A stretch of 64,000 nucleotides of DNA from Calycina herbarum (lineage: Eukaryota > Ascomycota > Leotiomycetes > Helotiales > Pezizellaceae). Shown here in pieces: positions 48,185-59,685 of the stretch. How positions within the stretch are numbered: position 1 is the first letter of the stretch; each line of letters opens with the position of its first letter. Both the position numbers and the translations under genes were made by a program. The notes under the pieces were generated by a model. The model worked only from the letters and a program-made list of their open reading frames with translations. It had not been told where the DNA came from and searched no databases. Where the stretch lies: the NCBI GenBank assembly GCA_001414485.1, contig LLEY01000118.1, positions 62,001 through 126,000 on the forward strand, given 5' to 3'.

Positions 48185-50044
48185 ACGTGTTTTATCACTT
48201 GGCGAGCTATATCACTTAGCGAGCCACTTTTCTAGACCTTCTAACTACTAAACCCTATAACACTACTAAATCAAGCTTAAAACAGTTAATTCAAATCGGA
48301 GTCTGATAAACTAGATATATCTACAGCCTCTAAGCAGGTTCTTATATTATAGCCAGGTTTGCGGCAGATACTATAGACCCGACTAGTCGTATAGCGCCGC
48401 TTCGACGAACCCTTGCTAATATCTTCGTCGCGTCTTTTTTCTTTAACTAAGCCCTTATTCTTTAAAAGCTGCCCTGCCTACGATCTAGTAAGAAGTCTAG
48501 AATCCTGTAAACGAGTTCTTTTCACGCGTCGCCGCTTTGAAAGGACTTTATTTGCCTCTTTAAGCGTCTTAATTCTATTAGTTACAAGCGTTAACTTATA
48601 GTTAATCGCGACTGTAGCCTTTACTAGCTAGTTAACAGCAGTAATAATCAGAGTTGGCGAGCTTCCCTAGTACTTAGCTACCCGATCTTTAATTAGAGTA
48701 GACTGGGAAATAGCTTCAATTGTATTCTTTAGCGTCTAGGAGACCTAAGGTCAGGGTAAACTAGGAGGTGTTCTATAGAGAGAAGGCGTCTGTAAACGAA
48801 TATCTAGCTTTGATATTACTGCTTATAGGTTCTAAGGTACTAGGCTAGACCCTCGGAAGCTACCTTTAACGTTTTTTTCTATAAAAACTACGGTAAAGGC
48901 TGCTTTAAACGTAGGAAAGAACTCGTTCTTAGTAATATATGTGATTTGAAGCCGGACTAGACGTGATATCTGGTTACTATATACCTGTTTTAACGAGCTA
49001 AATAAGCCGACGTTAAGAGGCTAAGTTAAGTGCGAAGAATAAGGAGGTAGGTATAGTGGTATTATATCGTTTTCCTTATAGTATTCGTTGAACTCGGCGT
49101 TGACGTAGCTCTCGTAACCGTCTAATATAAGTATCCGATAACGGCTAACTCGACGCGCCTAAGTTGCTTAATTAAAGTGTTTAAGCTATTCTAAACCTGT
49201 ATTATTATTAGTCTAACTGTTTTAAGTTGTTTTAACAACCTAATCCGCTGGTATGTTACTGTTCTAGTACTAAGGTGTAAGGTGAAATCGACCTTAAACG
49301 TATAGAAAAGGGAGTACTATATAGCTGTCTGCTGTAACTGTACAAATCGCTGTAGCCTATTCCCGATTGCTAGGCTAAACAAGCTTTAGATTAGACTGTC
49401 GATCGGAGTGTGTAACGACCGTCTTTCCGCCGATTATGCCTATTATAAAGCCGGTCTCGTCGAAGTTATAGAAATCGGAGTCTTAGATCCCGTACTTTAT
49501 ACGTATGTTCGTAACTAATCGAAACCACGCGCTTAATATGTCCGGATCTTCTAAGAGGGCTCTCTAGTAGTCGTAGGCGCGAGAAAGACGTATAGAAAGC
49601 TCTAGTCGTCGTTGAATAAAGCGAGAGGTCTAGCACTTCCTAACGCGTCGCGCGCTACGCTTGTCTATTAGAAGGTCGGCTATATCTTATATATCCGCTC
49701 TCTAGGGCGAAAACCCTCTAGTATCTTAGTCGAGAATATATTAAACAATCGCCTTCTCTTCTACTAGAGTCAGATTCGGCTGCCTGTGCTAGGTATCTGT
49801 CTACGAGGTACGACCAGCTATTCTATACTATAATGTCGATCGAGGGATATTAAACTGCTTTGCTAGCTTACGTTGGCTTAAACGCGGGTTCGTTCGCTTT
49901 GCTTCGATCGTAAGAGTGATTCGAGCTTTAATTGTTTATATTTAAGTTATTTTAATATAAAGAATCGCGTCTTATAGTTGAATAGTTAGTAGTAGGGAAA
50001 AATGGCTCGCTAAGTGATGTGGCTCGCCAAGTGATAAAACACGT
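48185..50044 (-). mobile_element. pogo/Fot1-like DNA transposon 1, 1860 bp
   Basis: Terminal inverted repeats begin ACGTGTTTTATCACTTGGCG. TA duplication at 48183-48184 and 50045-50046. Two tandem 17-bp units (TATCACTTGGCGAGCTA, TATCACTTAGCGAGCCA) sit at each end. Noticeably less AT-rich than the surrounding Gypsy element B, suggesting a younger insertion or weaker mutation. Confidence 0.88.
48400..49940 (-). pseudogene. DDE_1 transposase remnant of pogo-like transposon 1
   Basis: Read on the minus strand. N-terminal helix-turn-helix (RLSQRKLAKQFNIPRSTL near 49880-49840), CENP-B-type second DNA-binding domain (IVxYILDxDTRGFSP near 49740-49690), first catalytic Asp in YNFDETGFIIG near 49460, second in LILDGYES near 49115, YLPPYSSHLTQPL near 49045. 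Several TAG/TAA stops break it. It is the best preserved of the three transposases here. Confidence 0.75.
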
Positions 50045-50870
50045 TACTAGATAATACTATAAATAAATAAGTCGATTATTATATAAAGCAACTTCTTAAG
50101 TTTATAAACAAAGAAGGATAGACTCTAGGAATCGTAAAAGCAAATCTAGTATAGACGTAAGAACCTGTATAGATATAAGAAGATATATAAGAAATACTCT
50201 TAGATAATAAAAAGACTCTCTAGGAACTCTAGACAATAGTTAAAGAAGTAGACACTAACCTTCAAGTAATAAAAGACACTATATAATAAGGCAAAAGAAC
50301 GTTCTCTACTAGCTTAAAGCTTAAGGTATCGATGTCTAAATATACGCTTATAAATAAAGGAAAGCTAAAGTTTAAAAACTAGTTATAGATTTTAAATAAC
50401 AAAGAACTACGTATAAAGATAATCTAATTAATATACGATTTAAAGCTCTATAGTTACCTTAGATAAGAAAGTATAGCCTAGATCCTCTTATAATAGTACT
50501 TCTAGTCTTAGATATTATAAGACGTTCGAAGGTTTATATAAAACTACGACGCTTATAGAAGGAATAAAGCTTAGAAAGATATATAACAAGGATTCCTAAA
50601 GCCTTTACTAGTTCTAAACCGAATCTAAAGTAAGATTTTAATAGAATTTATAATCGAGCTTCTAAAAAGTAATAGATATATAAATATAGTTATAATTATA
50701 AATAGGCTAGATAAAGGAATAATCTATAATAGTCTAAAAGATATTATATCTAAGACAGTTACTAGATAGTTTATTTAAACCTTCTATTATAAGCACTATC
50801 TACTATTAAAAGTATATATAACATTTTTTATAGATTGAATTTTTTATTCTAAAACACTCGTTCTTACCTT
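50045..50870 (+). pseudogene. Integrase remnant of element B
   Basis: Continues B after the pogo-like element. Includes the zinc-binding and core start of a Gypsy integrase (KPLLVLNRIQSKI, FIIELL, NIVIIINRLDKGIIYNSL near 50590-50720). It loses similarity before element D at 50933; the last about 60 bp may belong to another element. Confidence 0.6.
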
Positions 50871-50932
50871 CTCGTACCTAATAAGCTGATTTCCTTCTAT
50901 AGAAACCACTCTTAGAAGGCCTCTAGCCTCTC

Positions 50933-51812
50933 TATAACGAAACTCAACGAACTAAACAAAGATAACTAAGTCTCGAAGGTTAGTATACAGGTAAGAAGTA
51001 CAGACGTAATAGATTATTTACTTAGAAGTAAACTCGTTACTTAACGTATATATATAGCGAACCGGCTAAATAAGCGAACCGGCTAACTGAAAACATATCT
51101 AAAATCGCGATTTTAATATTTTAATATCTCTATAAACTATTAATTAAAAGTTTTAAAATTAAAACTTTAATTTTATTACTATATATATATTTAGAATTCT
51201 AAGTTTTAGACGCTATATAATTTTACTTAGCGATTTACTTAAAAACACTCTTATAATCTTATCTTTTTTCTTCTTCTTTTAATAACTTTTTAATATAAAT
51301 TAGTCTTAGTCTTATATTTTATAACTTTTGTATTTATATAGTAATAAAATTAAAGTTTTAATTTTAAAATTTTTAATTAATAATTTATAAAGATATTAAA
51401 ATATTAAAATCGCGATTTTAGATATGTTTTCAGTTAGCCGGTTCGCTTATTTAGCCGGTTCGCTATATATACACGTTATATTAAAGATGTTAAATAAGAT
51501 AATAAGATTAATAACTAAAGTTAAGTATAAAGCTTCTATCTAATAGTAGACGTACTAGTCTTATATATTACCCTTTATACTATCTAGATCTCTTTATAAG
51601 CTCAGATCTCTAGATCTCTCTAGATCTCTTAAGAGATCTAATAGAATCTAATATATAACTTCTAACGTTATCTAATAATAAGATCCTAGAATATCTAAGT
51701 ACCTCTATATTACTAATTCTCTCTTATACTACTTTCTAATTCCTAGATATTATATCTTATTCTATTAGAGTACTATCTAGACTACTTACTACGTATAACG
51801 TAATTTATAACA
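50933..51812 (-). repeat. LTR of element D (left), split by a MITE
   Basis: LTR sequence resumes in register at TATTAAAGATG after the MITE. The 445 bp left when the insert and one TA are removed equals the right LTR exactly. Confidence 0.88.
51044..51476. mobile_element. 433-bp long-TIR MITE, copy 2
   Basis: Same length and ends as copy 1 at 47319, with TA at 51042-51043 and 51477-51478. The central non-palindromic part lies in the opposite orientation to copy 1. Ends ACGTATATATATAGCGAACC and its near complement. Confidence 0.9.
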
Positions 51813-52910
51813 CTATCCCCTTCTTAGCCTAGCGTATTCTTATACTTAAGTATAAGCTAAGAAACTTAGTTAGAGTACTAGTAGTATCCTTTCCTTTTTA
51901 TTATATCTTATCTTATATAAAAAAAGAAAGAAGAATAAATACTTCTTATAAAAAGTATTAAAATAGTTTATAATAAAATATTACTATATTTATATTATAC
52001 TTTCTAAAAGCGTAGATATTTTATTAATTCCTCTTAATCTTCTTAATACTCTAAATACGTTTAGTCTAAGCTGAAATATAATAGAACCGATAATACCTAG
52101 GAAAAGAACGTTCTCTATACTAGTAACTAGACCTTTATTAAAAGATAAGAGGAGAAGCTTAAGAGAGAGAAGAAGAAGGCGATAGCGAAGATTCTACAGT
52201 TACGAAAGTAGAAGGCCTTTCTTAAAGAAAGGTAATATAAAATATCTTATTAAAAGCTTCGTTTTCTTAATAAACTCGACACTACTAAGAAGGTAGAAAA
52301 GAAAGAGAAGGAGGAGAAAGAAAGAGAGGAATAAGAGTAGTAAGAGACAGAGGTTATCTATCTAGCAGCTCTGTCTATTTCTACTAGTTTCTAATCTAAG
52401 GTAGTTCTTAACCTAGCCTTTCTTATAGCTTTTCCTTTAGACTATGAAATATAAGTAAACCTAGGTTTTCTTAATAGAATTTCTAAAGTTCTACTAAGTA
52501 ATAATTAAGATTACTTCTTAGCTCTTAAGTATTTTCTAAGTATAGGTAATCTAACTATTTAATTAAATACTTAACTTATTCTTTAATAAGTTTATAGTTA
52601 AGAATCTTTTTAACTTTATATTTAGTATTTAGATTTACTAGTTAAATTTCTATAATTAGAGCTAGTAGAGCTCTTAGTAGTACTAGTTTAAGTAGAGATA
52701 TATAGAATACTAGGTAGATGTTTATTATCTTTAGTAGCGCTAGTTTATAATTCAAAGGTCTCTTAACTCGTTTAATTTTAAATAGTCTAAGTTTTTTATA
52801 ATCTAGTTTATTACTTAGTCTTTTTATATTAATGTTTTTTTATACTAAGTAGACTTTATCTCTCTCTTTTAGTATTAGCTCCTAACTACATCGTTTATTA
52901 TAATAGTATA

Positions 52911-54770
52911 ATATATATTATAAGCGAACCCGATAGATAAGCGAACCTGATAGATAAGCGAACCCGACACTTTAACGTATACCTCTAATAAAAACTACGA
53001 TAATTTAACTATAACGTCTATAATTAATTAAAACTTCTTAGATTCTTCTTTCTTAGATACCTCTTCTATTATTCTATAAGTACGTATATTATACCTAGTC
53101 TATCTACAGTTGCTACAGCGCTATACACGTGTTTCTTCCTCTGGCTTCCGACTAATAATTACTCTTATTTCTTATTCTACTTAATATCTAATATCTCTCT
53201 CGTCTTATAAGTTCTCTGCTTCTCGTTAGCTAAGTAATCCTCCTTATCGTAGACGTGTTTTCTTAGCTCTCTAGCGCTTACTAAGTGCTTCGTTTACTCG
53301 TCGAAGACTCTAGTTCTTAGCTTTTAATATTACTAGCTAATATATAATTTTTAATACACTCTTTATAAACTAGTCAACAGCCTCGTAAATATTAGTTAGA
53401 GAGTTATTCTAGTAGTAGGTAATTCGATTTTTAATTAATATAGTCTATAACATAGCTTTAGTTAGGTTATTTAGTATCTAGGAAACCTAAGGTTAAGCGG
53501 TACCTAGGCGGGAGTTTATAAGCGTAGACGTCTTTAACTTAAGATTAAGCGTAGATATTATACTCTTAGAGTCGAATAGAAGAAGTCTAGCTCCTTAGAA
53601 CCCTTCTCGAATATTACTTTTAGTTATTATAATATTAAATATAGCGTAGAAGGCGGGAAAGAAGTCGTTCTTAGTAATATAGGAAATATTAGCCTATATT
53701 ATATCTTTAATTTACCGACTATATACTCGTTTTAGAAGGCTAAAACATCTAACGTTAAGTAGCTAGAGTATATAGAAAGAATAAGCAGGTATATAAAGAG
53801 TAATAATATTATATTCCTTATAGTACTTCTTAAACTCGTCCGAATAGTAGCTCTTATAACCGTTGAGAACTAATAGGCGAAAAATACTAATAGTTTAAGG
53901 CTTTATATACTTCTCGAAATACCGAATCTAATCTATACTCTTCTCGTTTATAGTCTAACCGTTATTAGTAGTAGCGATTACCTAGTTAGGTAGAAATCTA
54001 CTGTTTTAATACTAAGAGACTAGGTGATTTTTCTCTATAATAACTACAAATAGCGGGACGTTCTAGTCTTAAGAATTAATACTCTAAATTACTATAATCT
54101 ATTCCCGATTACTAGGCTATATTCTTTTCGCTTTTATACGCTCTTCTAAGCTTGTTATAACTATTATAGTTAAGATAAAACCTATTATAAACCTAGTCTC
54201 GTCAAAGTTATAGATATCTACTTTATTAATTCTATACTTTATAATTATATTCTATATAAGCTTAAACCAGGTACGAATAACTTCTAGATCTTCGCACTTA
54301 GCTCTCTAGTAGTCGTATTTACACTAGAAGCGTGTCTAGAGCTTTAGACAGCGCTTGACAAAGTTAGAAGCCTAATATTTACTAACGCGTAACGCGTCGT
54401 ATATCGTAAGTAGTCGATTTACTATATCTTTAATAATAGACAGCTAGAGAGGAAATCTTTTAGTAGCTAAGTCAAGTATATATTAAATAAGCACTGATTT
54501 CTCTAAGTCGGTTAATTTCCGTAAGTTAGCTAAAATATCACGTTATAGAGGAATACTAAGTTTATAGAAACTAAGCTTATAATAACTATAAGAATATATC
54601 TTTGCTACCGCTCGAGCGCTTAACTTTGAGTCGTTTTACATAGCTTAGAGAGCTAGAATGATTTTCCTTTCGTCGTCTTTCTATAGTATATTTTATTATA
54701 GAGATATTAAGTATTTAGTAGAGTAGTTATATAAGCGTGTTAAAGTGTCGGGTTCGCTTATAATATACGT
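52911..54770 (-). mobile_element. pogo/Fot1-like DNA transposon 2, 1860 bp
   Basis: Ends ACGTATATTATAAGCGAACC (left end mutated), TA at 52909-52910 and 54771-54772. The left end has three tandem 17-bp units (AAGCGAACCCGATAGAT-type); the right end has one. The transposase remnant on the minus strand has YNFDETRFIIGF near 54200 and a mutated second catalytic position (LVLNGYKSY near 53870). Inserted in pol of element D. More heavily RIP-mutated than transposon 1. Confidence 0.87.
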
Positions 54771-57700
54771 TACGTTTCTTTTAGCTATAAACTATAAATC
54801 TTTTATAAGTTCTTTATATAGACTTTTAATTTTTAAGATATAAATATAAGTAAGTTAGTTATTAATAGTCGTAGATAGCGGTTCTTAATATACTATTAGT
54901 TTATATCTAAAGTTAGTATAAAATAGCGTAATAAGTATTATTTCCGTTACTAAACTATTATAAGTAAATTATATAAGAGGTAATAGTTCTATCTAATTAT
55001 CTTACTAGTAGTTTATATAATAATAAAGGTATATCTTAACTACTTAATTTATTTATTCGTTTCCTTTATTTATTTAAGAGTAAAAAGCTATAGAAAGCTT
55101 TCTTTTTATACCTAGTTATTTTATAAGAGTAATCTAAAATTTTAAGATAAAGAGTTTATCTCTATTTAAGAGTATTTCTTCTAATAGTCTATGTTTTAAG
55201 ACTACTTCTCTAAGGAATATAAATACTAATTCCTTAGCTATACTTAATTCTATATATACTATTAGAATTATATACTTCGTAAGTCGTTCTATAATAACTA
55301 AGATTAAATTATACTTAACTCCTATTATTAGATCTTTAGATTTTAGTAATTTAATAATAAAATCTATAGATATTAATTTCTAGAGTATTTATAGTATTAG
55401 ACTAGTATTTATCTATTTATAAGAAGTATAGTAGGAAGCCTTATTCTTAGTATAAGTATTATATTCTACTATTACTTCCTTAACTATTATAGATAACTAA
55501 TTAATATAGTAGTATTATCTTATTCTCTAGAGAGTTCAACGAACTCTCTAGTATCTATAAGCTAGTACTGAATAATATTCCTTAATAAATTCTCTTATAT
55601 ATAGCTTTAGAACCTATAACTCCCTATTTCTATATCTTTCTCTATTATTATACTAATTCGTAGCGTAGTAAATATTAGCGAAATCTCTTTTCTAAACTAG
55701 GTTAGATAGTATATCTTCCTATTTAGTTAATTCTAGCTAATCCTTTTCCTATATCTATTATATCTTTTTCCTTTATAGATTATTATTTCTAGTAGTAGTA
55801 ATTTTATAAATTATAGAGGCTAAGTCTCTATTCTTAAAGGTTTTTAGAATTATAATTTTCTTAAATTTCTTATTTCTCTTATATCTAGGTTTCTAGCTAA
55901 GAGTATTAGCTCGAGCGTTTAACGTTCCTTTTATATAACGAATAACGATGTTAAACTCTTCTAATATCTCTGTCTATCTAGCTAACTACTTAGTCGTAAG
56001 TTTCTTAGTTATTATAAACGTTCTAAGGTTCTCGTAGTTAGATAGAATCGTAACTTAGTATTTTACTAGCTATAAATAAATTCTCTAGTATTCTAAAGCT
56101 AATATTATAATAAGTAATTCTTTATTAAAGATGTTATAGTTTTATTATACTAGATTAAATATTTTAGAATAATATATAATAGGTATAAGTCTTTCTTTAT
56201 TATTTAGTTATAAGTAAATTATACCTACTACTATATCTAAAGCGTCTATTTCGATTATACTAGGCTTATCTATATTAAAATTATATAAGATAGGTTTTTC
56301 TATAAATCTTACTTTAATTTTCTAAAAAGTATTCTTAGCTTATTTATTCTATATAAATTTAATAGCCTTTTTTACTAGTACTAATATTAGTTTAGTAATC
56401 TTTATATAGTCTCTAATAAACGAATAGTAGAAGTTTACAAATCTAAGAAAGAACTATATATCTTTAATATTCTTTAGTAATTTCTAGTTTAAGATATCTT
56501 AGATCTTTACTAGATCTATTTCTATTTTCTCTAGACTAAATACCTATTCTAAGAAAAGTGTCTAAGTTACTTTAAACTTGTATTTTAAGAGTTTCAAACG
56601 AGAGTTTATACTTATAAGTCGTCGTAGAACTTCTCTAATATATCTCTTATATTCTTCTTCTTTTTCTAAGAAGATTAAGATATTATCTAGATAATAGATT
56701 ACTATTACTCTTAGAAGATCTTTTAAAATATTATTATTTTATCTCTAATATATAGCTAGTACGTTATATAGTCTAAATAGTATAACTATATATTTATAAA
56801 AGCTAGATAATAAAACGAATACTATCTTCTATTCGTCTCTAACTTTTATTTATATAAGTTTATAAGTATTTTATTAATCTAGTTTCGTAAATCGTACTAC
56901 GTTACTTAAATTATCTTATAAGTATTAGCTAAGTAGTAGTAGATAAGTGTCCTTAACTATAGTATAATTTACTTCTTAGTAATTAATATATACTCTTCTC
57001 TCTAAGTCGTCTTTTTTCTTAATAATAAGTATATTTAAGATAATTAATAACTTAGATCTTCTAATATATCTCTTCTTAATACCTTCCTTTATATAACTTT
57101 CTATTTTTTAAAGGCTTTTCTAGTTATATAATCGAAGCTTCTACTTTAAAAGATAATAACTCTCTTTTAATTTAATCTTATAATTCTATAAGTAATATTC
57201 TAGTAAGGCTTATAAATCTTCTAGGTTTTTAAACAAGGCCTTAAATTCTTTATACTATATAGGTATTTTTTTATTAGCTATCTTACTAACCTATAGAGGA
57301 TCCTAGGTAAGGTATCCTAGCGTCTTAGAAGAGGTAGTACTAACCTCGTTCTAGTCTTATAGTTATAATTATAAACCTACGTAATTATATCGACTAAAGG
57401 TTATTATTCGAGCTTTCTAGTTAATATCTAGATTATATTCCTAAATCTATAATATACTAAGTATTACTTCCTTACTTCCTATTTTAATAATATCGAATTA
57501 TATATCTAAGTAGTATTCTTTAATATTAACTTTTATTAGAATAGTTTACTAATTAATAATTCTATCTTAGTAAGCGACGTCTATTCCGTTAACTACCTTA
57601 AGACGGTATAGCTTTATATTTTTTACTAAGACGTTTAGCTTTTTTAAAGCTATTAGAGAAAGGAAGTTACCTATTACTCTAGAGTTAATTATAACTTAAA

Positions 57701-57824
57701 GTTCCTTTTCTTATATTTTTATAGTTACTACTAACTGATTTTCTCTAGAGATAGCGTTTATCTCTCTATTTATTAGATAGTAGACTTCTCTCTATATTAT
57801 GTCTATTTCCTAGTTAATATTATA

Positions 57825-59685
57825 ACGTGATCTATTACCGAGCTACGTATATTACCGAGCTACGTACTTTTACTAACTTCTACTACTTTAAAATATAATA
57901 AATCAACTATAACAATAGATAAAACTTATTACTCTTCGGATTCTAATAAGCTAGATATATCTATAAGTTCTTAACAAGTTCGCGTATTATAACTAGTCTT
58001 TCCGTAAGTGCTATAACGTTGCGTAGTCGAAATCCCTTCTTTACGATTTACTCTTCTAAAGCGCTTATTACGTCGTATCTTCTTATTTACTTTATCTTAA
58101 GCTATAATATCGTGTATATCCTCTATAGTAAGTGTACCTCCTTAACAGATACGATTCTTTTTAGCTCTACGACGCTTAGAAAGTGCTTTATTTACCGCTC
58201 GAAGTGTACGTAGCTCGGTATTAATAAGAGTTAATTCATAAGCTAAACGCTCTGTACCTTTAGCTAACGAAGCAATAGTTTAAAAAAGAGGAGTAGGCGA
58301 GCTTCCTTAATAATAGGTAATATAATCTCTAACCAAAGTCGTTTACGAAAGAGCTTCTGTTGGGTTATAAGAGGTCTACGAAACCTAAGAGTCTGCTTTA
58401 ACAGAAGAGAGGCTAGTAGGTATTAGAGTTTATAACTTTATATCTAACTTCGATATAACTACTTAAGAGTTAAAAGGTATTAATCTAGCTCTACGGAATC
58501 TAGCCTAACCGTTTATAGAAGTAATTAACTTAATATACACTTATTTAAAGGCTATAAGGAACTTAACCTTAGTAATATAATTAATATACGCTTTTATAAA
58601 CCCTTCGATTTCTCGACTATACTTCTGCTTAAGAATAGTAAAACACCTAATATCAAGTAGCTAGGTTAGATAAGAAGAATACAGAGGTAATCTAAGAGTT
58701 ATAATATTATAAGACTTATAATATTCTTAAAATTCTACTAATTTATAACTCTTATACCTATCTAAAACTAATATATAATATAGACTCTTAGCTTAAGCAG
58801 TAGTATGTTTATTAAACTGTTTTAACTATTCTAGACTTGTCTTATTATTTATCTAACTATTATTTATAGGTTTGATAACCTAATCGTAAGAGAGGCTAGT
58901 TTCGGAATACTAATTCGTAAGGTAATTAGCGCCTTAAATAACAAGGAATAGAGGGATACTCCTACCTTTGTTATTAATTATAACAATTACTATCGCCTAT
59001 TCTCGATTACCTAGTTAAACTGCCTTACTCTTACTACGTTAATTAGTATAAGTAATAACTATTCTAGGATAGATTTAACCTATTATAAAGCTAGTCTCGT
59101 TAAAGTTATAGAAATCGCTATCTACTATACTATATTTCGCTTATATATTCTCTACTAGTTGAAACCACGTACTAATTAACTTAGGATCTTCGTATAAGGC
59201 TCTTTAAAAGTCGTAAACGCGATTAAAACGCGTCTTTAGCTCTAGTCGTCGAACTACGAATCGTTCTACCTAGTACTTTCTAACGCGTTTTACTCTACGT
59301 ACTTTAAGAAGGTAATTCGCTATATCTTCTATATTAGCTAGCTAAGGCGAAAACCTTCTAGAATCTTAATCGAATATATATCGAATAATTGTTTCCTTCT
59401 CTAATTTCGTTAGCTTTAAATAATTAGGTTTAGTATCGTTATAAGAAGGTCGGCTGTTTATTCTAAGACGAAGAGTAGATTTAAGAACTTTATAGATTTT
59501 TATAGCGTTTCTATAGCTTAATTTTCGTTTAGATGTTCGAATAGCTTTAATAGCTAATATAATTCGTACTTCTTAAGTTTAGACTTATATTATAGAAGAA
59601 GAAAACGCGTATTAAAGTAGTAGAGTAGTAAATTCGGTAAAAGTACGCAGCTCGGTGATATACGTAGCTCGGTGATAGATCACGT
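57825..59685 (-). mobile_element. pogo/Fot1-like DNA transposon 3, 1861 bp
   Basis: Ends ACGTGATCTATYACCGAGCT, TA at 57823-57824 and 59686-59687. Two tandem 17-bp units (TATTACCGAGCTACGTA) at the left end, two at the right. The minus-strand transposase remnant keeps the FDETSF-like first catalytic block near 59100 and LVLDRYKSYK near 58755. Inserted in element D between the gag and reverse transcriptase regions. Confidence 0.87.

Larger units (their letters stand above)
29686..50932 (+). mobile_element. Gypsy element B, host of the nest (interrupted, RIP-dead)
   Basis: Plus-strand Ty3/Gypsy element in pieces: likely 5' LTR/leader 29686-30720, gag and protease 37984-39599, reverse transcriptase 46313-47318, RNase H 47752-48184, integrase 50045 to about 50870. 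The pieces read in the order gag-PR-RT-RH-IN once the insertions A (30726-37978), C (39600-46307), a MITE (47319-47751) and a pogo-like transposon (48185-50044) are set aside. D interrupts it, or sequence fused to it, at 50933. No 3' LTR was found, so the right end is truncated. The left boundary is inferred from a TATTACAG start (mutated TGTTACAG). Confidence 0.65.

Noticed and set aside
48413..48601. 62-codon plus-strand frame
   Set aside because: Antisense of the transposase C-terminus of pogo-like transposon 1.
58019..58213. 64-codon plus-strand frame
   Set aside because: Antisense of the degenerate transposase of pogo-like transposon 3.
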